A stretch of DNA of 64,000 nt from Cafeteria roenbergensis (lineage: Eukaryota > Sar > Bigyra > Bicosoecida > Cafeteriaceae): assembly GCA_008330645.1 (NCBI GenBank), contig VLTN01000045.1:62001-126000 (forward strand). Reading direction: 5' to 3'. The position numbers and the translations under genes were made by a program. The notes under the pieces were generated by a model. It had not been told where the DNA came from. It made no database searches and worked only from the letters and a program-made list of their open reading frames with translations. Shown one piece after another: positions 34,206 to 43,200 of the stretch (its first letter is position 1; each line of letters opens with the position of its first letter).

Positions 34206-35133
34206 CCTCGTCACTTCTGCCCAGCTTGTTGACGCCTCCGGAAGAGCTGGATGCTTGCCTGCCCGCGCGCTGAATCGCCCTGCCGGGCAGGCCCGAATGC
34301 GCGCCAATCGCCAAGGCCGAAACACGAGACGACTCTCCCCAATCGCGACGCCACGCCGCGCGCAATTCCCACCCCGTGCCGCGGGGAAGCTTGTGCCTCT
34401 GCGTCCTCTGTGCGCAAGGCCAAGTCCCTTCCGCTCTCTGTCCATTGCAGGACGCGTGGGTCCTGGCAGCACGCCGAGTCGTCGACTCCAGCCAACTTCA
34501 TTCATGAGCCTCCACCAGCCAATCCAATTCGTGCGTGCCTTCGGCCAGACATTGCTTGCCCACCTTCCTCGCAAACAAGTGTGGCTGGGGTGAGCCGCGA
34601 AGCAACGCCAAGGAGACGCAGCATCTCCCGCTCGCTGCCTTCTCGTCTGTTTCGCGGGGCGGCGGGCGAGCACCGCAAGCCGAGTGCTGGGTATAGACTG
34701 CACAGGTTCACGACAATGTGCTGATTGCCCACCCGAAACTCCTGGCCGCGACTCCCATGCTCAGGTGTGAGGCTTGCCGCGGCGTCGCCTCCGGCGGGGT
34801 TGCCTCCCCATCCAGAGCGATTTCAGGCCCCTGGTCGCCGGCATTTGCTTTGAGGCAGCACAGGTCTTGCATGTGAGGGGGTGTGGGGCTGGAGCGGTCC
34901 TGGGGCGGTTGAGGAGCATGCGCGACAGCGGCGGCAAGCAGCGTCTGTGCTTCGCAACGCCCGCCGAGCGCGCAAGCCACACTCGAGCACGACCACACCA
35001 TGCACTATGCGCGTAAACAAGCCTGGCCAAATCTGCGGGTCGACTGGGCTATGGCGGACTGCAGGCGCGGCCCTTTTCGGCCGGCCGTGCGTTGTTGGTT
35101 TGCTTGCGGTTCTGCTGGCATAGTTGGCTCCCT
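34206..35133. other. Intergenic, LINE copy 1 to TIR element
   Basis: 928 bases with no recognised gene. Short frames on both strands have no family resemblance and no convincing splice-joined exons. Base composition becomes less GC-rich towards the right. Confidence 0.35.
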
Positions 35134-35896
35134 GGGGCTCTGGAAGTACATAATCTTGACCTTACAGCCAAATACCGTTTTGTAAGGCTTAAATATTAGT
35201 GTTGACACAAGCGACTCGGATTCTGCTGCCGCAGCTGCAAGCTTTCGAGCTCTGCTGGGCAGCTCGAAATTTGAACGCAGTGCTGCTGGTCCCCCAGGAG
35301 CTTTGTCGGGCGAAAGCCGGCTGCAAGTAGCACGTGTGAACGATTTGACGCGATGGGCATGGGTGTGGCCGATGCGCCCGTGCCGAGGCGTGAGATCGTT
35401 GCGGATGCTGTCGAGTCCGCGCAAAGCACCGCATGGACCTCCGCAGCACTAAGGAGCCTTGCATCCATGTGGCGGGATGCATCAAGGAGAAGCTCATAGC
35501 ACGGGTGGTCCGCGTCGCGCCGCGCGGCGACGATAAACTGAAGGAATGAGCAAGCCGAAGCACGGCTCGCGCCTTCCAGCCCGGCGCAAAGGCCATCCTC
35601 CACCGGCTCGTGGTCAGGCAGACTTGCCGAGACCCATGCTGCGGTTCGGGCGCGAAATCGTCACCCCAAGGCCATGCTAGGGCACGGGGAGCAGCCGTAA
35701 GGTATGCCGGCAGAAAAGCTTACAACGCCTGTCTGTAACCCTTACAGTGGCCGAAAAATTGTTAACTTTTGCTAACAAAAATTTGGACTCTGCCAGGCTT
35801 ACAGAGGTCTCTGTAAGGGTTACAGATGCTCTGTAAGCCTTACAACCTTACCGTCAGGCTCTGTAACCCTTACAGAGCTTATGTACTTCCAAGCCC
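35134..35896. mobile_element. Putative non-autonomous DNA transposon with terminal inverted repeats
   Basis: The left end reads GGGCTCTGGAAGTACATAA (35135-35153) and the reverse complement of the right end reads GGGCTTGGAAGTACATAA (35896-35879), an imperfect inverted repeat of about 18 bases. Subterminal palindromes of form CTGTAA-N3-TTACAG occur near 35732, 35811, 35831 (imperfect) and 35860, with a related CTTACAG...TGTAAGG pair near 35160-35188. The ends are distinctly AT-richer than the surroundings. No transposase and no clear target duplication are seen. The interior holds an open minus-strand frame lacking an ATG (see findings). The superfamily cannot be assigned. Confidence 0.45.
35729..35876. 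repeat. Cluster of CTGTAA-N3-TTACAG palindromes
   Basis: Four 15-base dyads with spacers CCC, GGG, GCC and CCC within 150 bases, one of them imperfect at its last base. They lie about 180-325 bases upstream of the NTPase-nuclease gene start at 36054 and just inside the right terminal repeat. They could be transposase binding sites or regulatory sites. Confidence 0.8.
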
Positions 35897-36053
35897 AGAA
35901 CCGGGCAGAGCTGCAGGTCAGCACAGAAACACGTGACGACGGCGAACTTGCCGAGCACACTCGCCTTTGCTGCGCCCGCGGACTCCCAGGAGGCCGCCCG
36001 CGACGCTGAGAGGCCCACAGAGGGCAACCTTCTTCACATTTGCCGAGCTTGCC

Positions 36054-39000
36054 ATGCTGGCGCGGGGCTTACGGGGCGCAGGGCCAGCTTCGCGGGCTGT
36101 AGTGTCCGCAAGCGCGCGGACAGCCGATGCGGTCAGGCAGCATTGCCTCAAGCCAGTCGCCGTCCTGAGCGGCGCAGGCGAGCCCCTGTGCCGCACGCTC
36201 TGGATCGCAGGTTCCTTGGTGCTTCACGACAGCACGGGCGGCGCGCGGCCCGTCCTGGTACGCCCTCTGAGCTCCGCGGCGTCGGAGACGGACTCCCTGG
36301 TATTGTCGACTGACGCCGAGCAGTGGGCTGCCGACCACCTGACCCAGGAGGAAGCTAGAACCGACGCCATCGATTTAGCCCTTGGGGTACTCTCGTTTTC
36401 CTTCGTCTCGCCGGAAGTCGCCCGCGCCCGGCTTGAGCTGGGGCAGGACTTTTTCAAGTCCATCACGAGACTGCGTGCCGCCAAGGGGCTCCGCTCTGCC
36501 GACAACGAGAACATCGTCGAGCTGCTTGGAAGGCTCGGCACCGCCAGCATGGAGCTCGCCCACTGCACCGACATCAACGCCGTGTTTCAGCATGCCAGGG
36601 TGACGCTGGCCATGCCCGGCGGCGAGGCGCAGCTGGCCAAGTGGCACCGGCTGGGCCACCTGCAGTCCGTGGCCGGAGGCTTCGCGGAGGTCATGGCCAA
36701 GCCGTCCGCCCTCGCCACAGTGGAAGGGCACGCCAAGAAGCTGCTTTTGGAGGCCAAGCGCGAGGCCGAGGAGCAGGCCGCGAAGGAAAAGCGCGAGGCC
36801 GAGGAGCAGGCCGCGAAGGAAAAGCGCGAGGCCGAGGAGCAGGCCGCGAAGGAAAAGCGCGAGGCCGAGGAGCAGGCCGCGAAGGAAAAGCGCGAGGCCG
36901 AGGAGCAGGCCGCGGCGCGAGAGTCCCGCCGAACGGTGCTGGGAATGCTTGACGCAGCCATTGGCGTTGTGCACAAGGACTTGCTGGAAGCAACGGCGGC
37001 CCAGCTTCCTGAACGAGGTGACCAATCGGTCGAGGACTTCGTGTTCGCACAGATGCAGCAGCCTGGCGGCCTCTCTGCTGCCGTCCGTATGGCTGCCAGC
37101 TCGCCAGAGGAGCTGTCTGTGGTGCCGCAAGCCGTGGAGCAGCCCTGGTGGTTGCTTTGGCCGGGTTCCGAGGCTCGAAAGTGGTTGGCGAGCAGGATGG
37201 CTGGGGATATCGCTGCGTTGACCCAGCCGACCAATCGACTTGGAGAGACGAATGGGCGCGCTGTGTTCGGCCCGCGCGGAGTTGGCAAGACGTCCATGCT
37301 TGCAGCCGGTGCTGTCGCTGCCGGCGTCTTCTCCAGAATCCCATCCCTCCCGGAAGGCAGCAGAATGATCGTGCCAGTGTATCTTAACATGGGGAGCGCG
37401 GCATACCTCTACGAGCGCCACGAGTCAGCGGCGGAGCACGGTGGTGCCTGGCTTAGGTGTGGGTCGCCGCTTATGATGCTCATGGACAGGGCCGTGCAGC
37501 TTGCAGGGTTCAAGCCGAGAATCGACGTCGACCCAGATGCGCGGAAGTGGGTCGGCAGCTCCTGGTGGTCGGGGCCATGGGAGGCAGGCAAGTTTCTGCA
37601 GGAGCACAATCTGTCCATGTTCCTGGTCATCGACGAAGCGGACGAGCCGTACAAGAGTGGTGGCCAGTTTGCGAAGGAGCTTCGAGCCTTTATTGACCAG
37701 AAGTGGAACATGTGCTACTACGTTTCGGGAAGTGCAGCCCGAATGAGGGACCTCCTTTATCGCCCGCGGAAGCTCGAAGGCAGCGGCATGTACCACTGGG
37801 AGGACTTCAAGCGCTGTGACATGCACTCCGATAAGCTAGCGGCTCAACCTGCGTTGCCGCCGATTCAACACTTGGACGAGTTCGCTGAGGCAATCAAGTG
37901 CATCGGGGCCGAGTTTGCCGCGCCAAAGCTATTTCGCGCGGCTTGCGAGTGGCGCTCCACGGAGACGACGAGGCTTCGGTTTGCAGAATTAGTTTTGCAG
38001 CATGGTGGAGTCTTGCGGTCGCTGGTGGCCGACAAAGAGGGCACGGGCACTAAGCTTCCCCTCTTCAAAATGCGCAGCGACATCAGCGTGGAGCCCGCGC
38101 GGCTCGACATCGCACGGATCTTCTATGATCGCTTGATTCGCGAATGGCCAGGGCTGAAGTCAGAGTCAGTGGTCGGCATGCTTGCGTCCGACAGCCTGGG
38201 CTCTGTGGCAGACGTGGGGATCGAGTTCGCGGAGCTTGTGGCGACCATCAATGAGCGCGTGGCTTCCAGCCATGGGCTACAGCGCGAAGTGGTAGCAGCC
38301 ACAGAAGTTGAGAGCACACTCTCAACCCTGTCCGACACGGGAGTGCTGACCTTGAGCGGATCCTTCTGGGCGCCTGCGAGCTGGACAAGTGTGCTGGCCA
38401 TCCTCTTGTCGGTGGAGGGCAAAGTGGAGCTGCCGTACGAGCAGCGCGTGCACCTGCGGTATCCGACCATCGGAAGCACCACCACGGAGCCTGCAATGGC
38501 AGACGCGTTCGTCAAGCGCGGGCAACAGTCCACGGTGTTCGTCAACGAAGCCGGACACCAGCCGAGCGCCGAGCTCCTGGCAAGCCTGTGGAAGTCTATG
38601 CGCGCCCTTGGCCGCACCGACTCGCAAGGGCTGCCCGCCATCGAGCAGGTCAAATGGCCCAAAAACGAGGAAGGGAACTTTGCCGACTGGAAGTTGGACA
38701 GCTTCCTGGGCCCCACGCCCGATAGTGGCGTCGACGTCGTGATTCTGACCACGACAGACTGCGAGCGCTCTCCGCCCATGCAGCATCTTGTGCTTTTGCA
38801 AGTCAAGACCAGCGCGGCTCGTGAAGACAAGACTATCCCGAATCTCGAGAAAGTGGGAAACATTGTGGACGGCTTCAGCAGGCAGCTAAAGAGCTGCCCA
38901 GGCCTCGTGAGTGGAATCAAGGGCCGATTCTCCGGCGATGCTGCCTTGGTCGTTTGGACGATCATTGTCACAAACCGAACAGTGACGGCAGCGACCATCC

Positions 39001-39233
39001 AAACGCTTCGAAAGGAGGCGCGTTCAAAGCGTGCCAGCCTCGTTGAGGCCCTGCGCCAAGGAGCTCCGGAGCCAGCCACCGGAGCAGCGAACCAGGAATC
39101 TCGCATGCCAGCATTCCATGGGCCTTTTGTTGGTGTCTCGAGCGGAGATGAGCTTCTGAAAGGGCTGAGCTCCGCGATCAAGCGCTGGGCAAGGAAATCG
39201 GACATGAAGGAATGGGGAGGAAAGCTTGAGTAA
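36054..39233 (+). CDS. P-loop NTPase with C-terminal PD-(D/E)XK-like nuclease (Crinkler/RHS-type)
   Basis: A single-exon frame of 1,059 residues from the ATG at 36054. The N-terminal 230 residues are unrecognised, starting with a possible targeting stretch (MLARGLRGAGPASRAVVSAS). A coiled coil with five 11-residue REAEEQAAKEK repeats lies near residues 236-288. The Walker A is GPRGVGKT at 406-413. The Walker B is FLVIDEAD with D527/E528. The C-terminus has a restriction-endonuclease-like core: D894 in VDVVIL and Q916-V-K918 in LLQVKTS, followed by helices. An NTPase joined to a degenerate (Q-x-K) PD-(D/E)XK fold is the architecture described for Crinkler and trypanosome RHS proteins, which are thought to derive from mobile elements. 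No LFLAK-type leader is seen. The function here is unknown: an effector, genome-conflict protein or domesticated transposon protein are possible. It sits between two LINE fragments and just after the TIR element. The assignment rests on motifs only. Confidence 0.6.
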   Translation: MLARGLRGAGPASRAVVSASARTADAVRQHCLKPVAVLSGAGEPLCRTLWIAGSLVLHDSTGGARPVLVRPLSSAASETDSLVLSTDAEQWAADHLTQEEARTDAIDLALGVLSFSFVSPEVARARLELGQDFFKSITRLRAAKGLRSADNENIVELLGRLGTASMELAHCTDINAVFQHARVTLAMPGGEAQLAKWHRLGHLQSVAGGFAEVMAKPSALATVEGHAKKLLLEAKREAEEQAAKEKREAEEQAAKEKREAEEQAAKEKREAEEQAAKEKREAEEQAAARESRRTVLGMLDAAIGVVHKDLLEATAAQLPERGDQSVEDFVFAQMQQPGGLSAAVRMAASSPEELSVVPQAVEQPWWLLWPGSEARKWLASRMAGDIAALTQPTNRLGETNGRAVFGPRGVGKTSMLAAGAVAAGVFSRIPSLPEGSRMIVPVYLNMGSAAYLYERHESAAEHGGAWLRCGSPLMMLMDRAVQLAGFKPRIDVDPDARKWVGSSWWSGPWEAGKFLQEHNLSMFLVIDEADEPYKSGGQFAKELRAFIDQKWNMCYYVSGSAARMRDLLYRPRKLEGSGMYHWEDFKRCDMHSDKLAAQPALPPIQHLDEFAEAIKCIGAEFAAPKLFRAACEWRSTETTRLRFAELVLQHGGVLRSLVADKEGTGTKLPLFKMRSDISVEPARLDIARIFYDRLIREWPGLKSESVVGMLASDSLGSVADVGIEFAELVATINERVASSHGLQREVVAATEVESTLSTLSDTGVLTLSGSFWAPASWTSVLAILLSVEGKVELPYEQRVHLRYPTIGSTTTEPAMADAFVKRGQQSTVFVNEAGHQPSAELLASLWKSMRALGRTDSQGLPAIEQVKWPKNEEGNFADWKLDSFLGPTPDSGVDVVILTTTDCERSPPMQHLVLLQVKTSAAREDKTIPNLEKVGNIVDGFSRQLKSCPGLVSGIKGRFSGDAALVVWTIIVTNRTVTAATIQTLRKEARSKRASLVEALRQGAPEPATGAANQESRMPAFHGPFVGVSSGDELLKGLSSAIKRWARKSDMKEWGGKLE
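36759..36917 (+). repeat. 33-base tandem repeat encoding coiled coil
   Basis: Four complete units and one partial unit of a 33-base repeat, almost identical, encoding REAEEQAAKEK. Predicted as a charged helical coiled coil or stalk before the NTPase domain. Confidence 0.9.
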
Positions 39234-39313
39234 ACCTCAGGTCCGCCTTGCCGCAAGCGCTGACGCATGCCTGCTGTCTTGTTTCTGGTTGGCAGAGTGG
39301 AGGCGTGATGAAC

Positions 39314-39749
39314 ATCGTTGGGGGGGGTCAAAACACTCGCGTTACCATGCCACACACTCGACCCACAGACTCATCAAACACCAATCTAGGAATTCCATCG
39401 CCAATGAAACACCAAACGCTCCAAAACCACAGATTGTCCACAGTCCCAAGCCCAATCCCAGATCACTCCCATCACGCTGCCTCGAGTCGCCACTCAGCCG
39501 CCCCTGCTCACCGCATACGCTCCACCTGCTGACGCAGGTACTGCGTCTGCCCGATCAGCTGGGTCGCCAGTCCCTTGGCGATGACCTCGTTCAGCCTCGA
39601 CAGCCAGCGGAAGGCCCAGAGCGCACGCTCCCTCGGCCGGTCGCCGAAGGCCGTGTCCGCCACCTTCTTGAGGAAGGCGAACGCCTCTGGTCCCATGCGT
39701 CCCGTGGTCGTGACGACGAAGGGCACAATGGAGCTCATGTTGTCCTTTG
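39314..39749 (-). mobile_element. LINE fragment copy 2 (same family as copy 1)
   Basis: The last 76 codons (39738-39508) and the 3' non-coding tail of the same element, ending at ATCGTTGGGG (39314) on the + strand. Over 39485-39749 it differs from copy 1 (33000-33255) at only a handful of bases, whereas the distal 3' non-coding part is much more diverged. Truncated at about 39749, immediately after TGTCCTTTG shared with copy 1. Confidence 0.8.
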
Positions 39750-40192
39750 AGGCCGACTCTCTGGCGCGAGTGTCGAAGCGGTGGTGGAACGGCCCTCTTG
39801 TCCCCTCGCGCTTCCCGTCGGGCAGCTACGATGCCCCCCTGTCTACTCGCACGGCGGCAGGGCTGGGTCCGGGGAGGCATCACGGCCTGCAGGTGGGCGA
39901 CGGGCGCCTCTACCTGCGCCGCAGACAGTTGCGAGCTCTGCGGCCGATGCGTTGGGGGCTTGGGAACAGGACAGGGACGCGGCGGCAGGCAGAGGGCGGC
40001 GGAGCCAGAGCTGGGCAACTGAAGCGCGCTGCCTTCCACCAGTCTAGCGTCGGGCGAGCGCTTCGGCGGCTTCGGGGCTTGGCAGAGTCAAGTTCAAGAC
40101 TGCGAATCACAGCTCGTGAGTTCCTACCACAGTCGAGCCCAACTACGATATTTGTTCGTCGCTCAAAAAACAACACTCGCTCACTCTCGCAG
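39750..40192. other. Upstream region of the CLU-TPR gene
   Basis: 443 bases between the LINE fragment and the first inferred exon. A possible 5' UTR exon ends at a GTGAGT donor near 40113 and would splice to the acceptor at 40191-40192. No coding sequence recognised. Confidence 0.35.
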
Positions 40193-40215
40193 TGCCACCC
40201 CGCTCCGGAGAACCA

Positions 40216-43200
40216 AGTGAGTGGGGCGCCATGTGCTGCCTCATCGTATCGCAGGTCGTTTGCGCAGCCTCGGGGGCGCGCGTTGTGACTGGGGTGCGGG
40301 CTGTCGATGCGGTGCGCGCCGGCAGCCGGCCAAGCTCGATAGTTGCACCGCTTGCCACTTCCGCCCGTTCTCTCCCTCGCAGTGGCTGACCGCGGCGCGG
40401 GTGAGGGAAGCAGTACCGGTTCTACTGAAAGCGGCACGTTCGCCGCGGCAGGGGCGGTCGTGGCCCCGCAAACCGGCGCTGCGGAAGCGAGCAGATACGC
40501 AACTCCTGAGCCGGAGCGCTACGCCGACCTCGTCCCTGGCCATGCTGCGCGTGGCGACGCAGTACCTGTCGTCGCCGTTCCCGGATTCGACGTGCCGCCC
40601 CGGGTTGAACAGCCGGCCGCAGCCGGTGCGCCTCGCCCCGAGACCGTGGGCGACAAGGCCTCGCGCCTCCGCAACAAGCCCACGCTCACCGCCCACGACC
40701 ACCTGGAGCGGCTAGAGGAGCTGGCGGGTGTGAGGCGGGCCTTCCAGCGCATCACCGAGGGCGCCGCTGACGCCATTGCTCGGGCCTTCCACGACGCCAA
40801 GCAGCGCAAGCGCTGCGGCGACGCCAGGACGCTGCAGGACATCACGCAGGAGTGCATGGGCCGCTTGCGGGGCGGCAAGACGCTCAAAGTGGTGGAAGGC
40901 GGCCTTGCGGGGGGCGTCAAGGTGGCCGACCCCAGCACGGGGGCCTTCTTCAAGATCGCCGACGAACCGGGGAATCTCTACGGGGGTTCCTCCGTGATGG
41001 CGGACAAGGCGGCCAAGCACGAGCTGGCCATGCTCACGCACCTCCACGAGGCGGATGCAGCGCGGCTGCTGACGGTGCCGCTGGCGTCGTGCGTGGACGT
41101 GACGGTGCGCGACGCGGCCGGTCGGCCGGAGCGGGTGTACCGCGTGCAAGGCTTCTCTCGCCACGCGGTCGGCAACGACACGCTGCGGGTGGGATCGGGC
41201 GACGGCGGGATCACGACACACGTGTGCGCGGAGCTGGACGGCGTGGCGGAGGAGCTGGCGGCGGGGCTGCACCTGTCAGAGAGCTGGCTTCTTCCCATCA
41301 AGGAAGTGTTCACCCGGCACGAGTACCGGAGGGTGCGGGGCGACAGGGACCCGGACGGCTTCCCGCGGCTGGGCCCAGCCACGGACGCGCTGCTGGAGAG
41401 CGTAGGTGCGGGGCGGCATGCTGCTGCTAGCTCGGGTGTGTGCGCGCAGGTGGAGGCGGAGCACGGCGTGGTGCTTGACCCGCTGCGGCCGGTGCACGCG
41501 GAGCACAGCGCCACTGTGGCCAGAGATGCCGGTGGCGTGCCGAGTCGTCTGCCGTTCGACGTGGAGCTGCACGCGCTGCCGTGGGGCGAGGTGGTGCTGC
41601 TGGACACTCACCGGCTCTGCATCCCTGACGTGACCGGCGGTGGTGCGGCGGCGGGTGGCCAGGTTGCGGTTGTGTGGGCCGCTGCGCCTGTGGCTCTGTC
41701 TGGAGCTGATGGTGGAGGTGGCAGGGCAGCTGTGGATACGTGGACGTCCTCGTCCGTGCTGCGAGTGGTGGGGCTGCCGGAGGGCGGCTCGAGCGACGCT
41801 GCCTTGGCCACACTGGCCGCTCGGGAGGCTGGGCTTCTGACTGTTGCTACCGCTCCGGTATGGAGCGTGGTTGAGCTGGGCCCGGTGGCGTCGTGCTGCG
41901 GGGTGGCGGTGCTGCAGTCGAGCGACGGGGCGATCCGAGTGCTCCTGCCGCGGCCCGAGCAGTACTGGCGCGCAGCATACCTAACGGCGCTGTTCCGTCC
42001 CGAGGCGGCGGCCGTTCTGCGGGAGGCGGGGGCGGAGCCGGTGTCACCGGACGCAGTGATGACAAGTGGCGGGGATGCCGCGGGTCACGCAGTGGACAGG
42101 CTTGTGGCGGCGGGCAGGGTGTTGCTAGGCGCCGACAACGTGGCCCGGGCGGCGGACGCGGTGCAGGAGCGCCTGGTCGCGTGCTTGCGAGCGGGGCAGG
42201 CCGATGACGTGGCGTCGATGCGGCGAGTGGTCAAGGTCGGCCTTCACTGCCGCGGGCTGGGGCTGCGGCACGCCTGGCGGGTGCTGGGCGCGGTGCTGGA
42301 CCGCGAAAGGGGCGGTGTGGGGCTCCCTCCATCGGCGCTGCGCGCCGCTGTGGCGTGCGCCAGCCTGCCGAGCCCTGGGTCGAGCGGGGCAGCGGCGCTG
42401 GAGTGTCTGGTGGCAGAGGGAGCTGCCGGTGGCTCCGACGCTGATGCGGACTGGCTGCTGGCATGCTGCGTGGCCCGGGGCGTGGCGGCTAGGGGCCGCG
42501 GCGTGCCGATGGCGACAGCGGCGCTGGTGGGTCGGGCAGCGGCCGCTGCCGGGGGTGCCGTCGCGCAGGCGTGGGCGGCCGTGCAGCGGGGGAGCGGGCG
42601 GCGCGTGAAGGTGTCTGGGTCCGGCGCGCAAGGCGAGCGGCGAGGCGCTGCGCTGTCGTTCGGGGGCGACTCAGCAGATCTGGCAGAGCGCATGATTGCG
42701 TCGCAGCTGCGCGGTTTGCGGCTGAGCGAGCGGCTGAGCGGCGAGGCGTGGCGGCACCGTCGAGCCGACGCAGCACACTCGCTGTCGGAGACATGCGCAC
42801 GGGCGTCTTCAGATGGCGGGTTGGAGATGTTGTGCTTGTTGGTGGCGGCGGGGTGGAGCTGGGACGCTGGTGAAAGGAATGCTGCGGGGATCAGGCTTCG
42901 GGCATGTGCTTTTCGCCTGATGGGTCGAGGCGAGTACGATGCGGCGCTGGATCTGCTGGAGCGGTGCAGGGACATCTACGCCTCGTCGGTGGGCGAGGAG
43001 CACCCGAGGTTCGCGGGCACGCTGTACACGATGGCCCAGTGCCGGATGGTCAAGGGGGAGCACGACACGGCGCTTGGCCTGCTGGAGCGGTGCAGGGGCA
43101 TCCAGGCCTCGTCGGTAGGCGAGGAGCACCCGAGCTTCGCGGGCATGCTGTACACGATGGCGCAGTGTCGGCGTGCCAAGGGGGAGTACGATGCGGCGCT

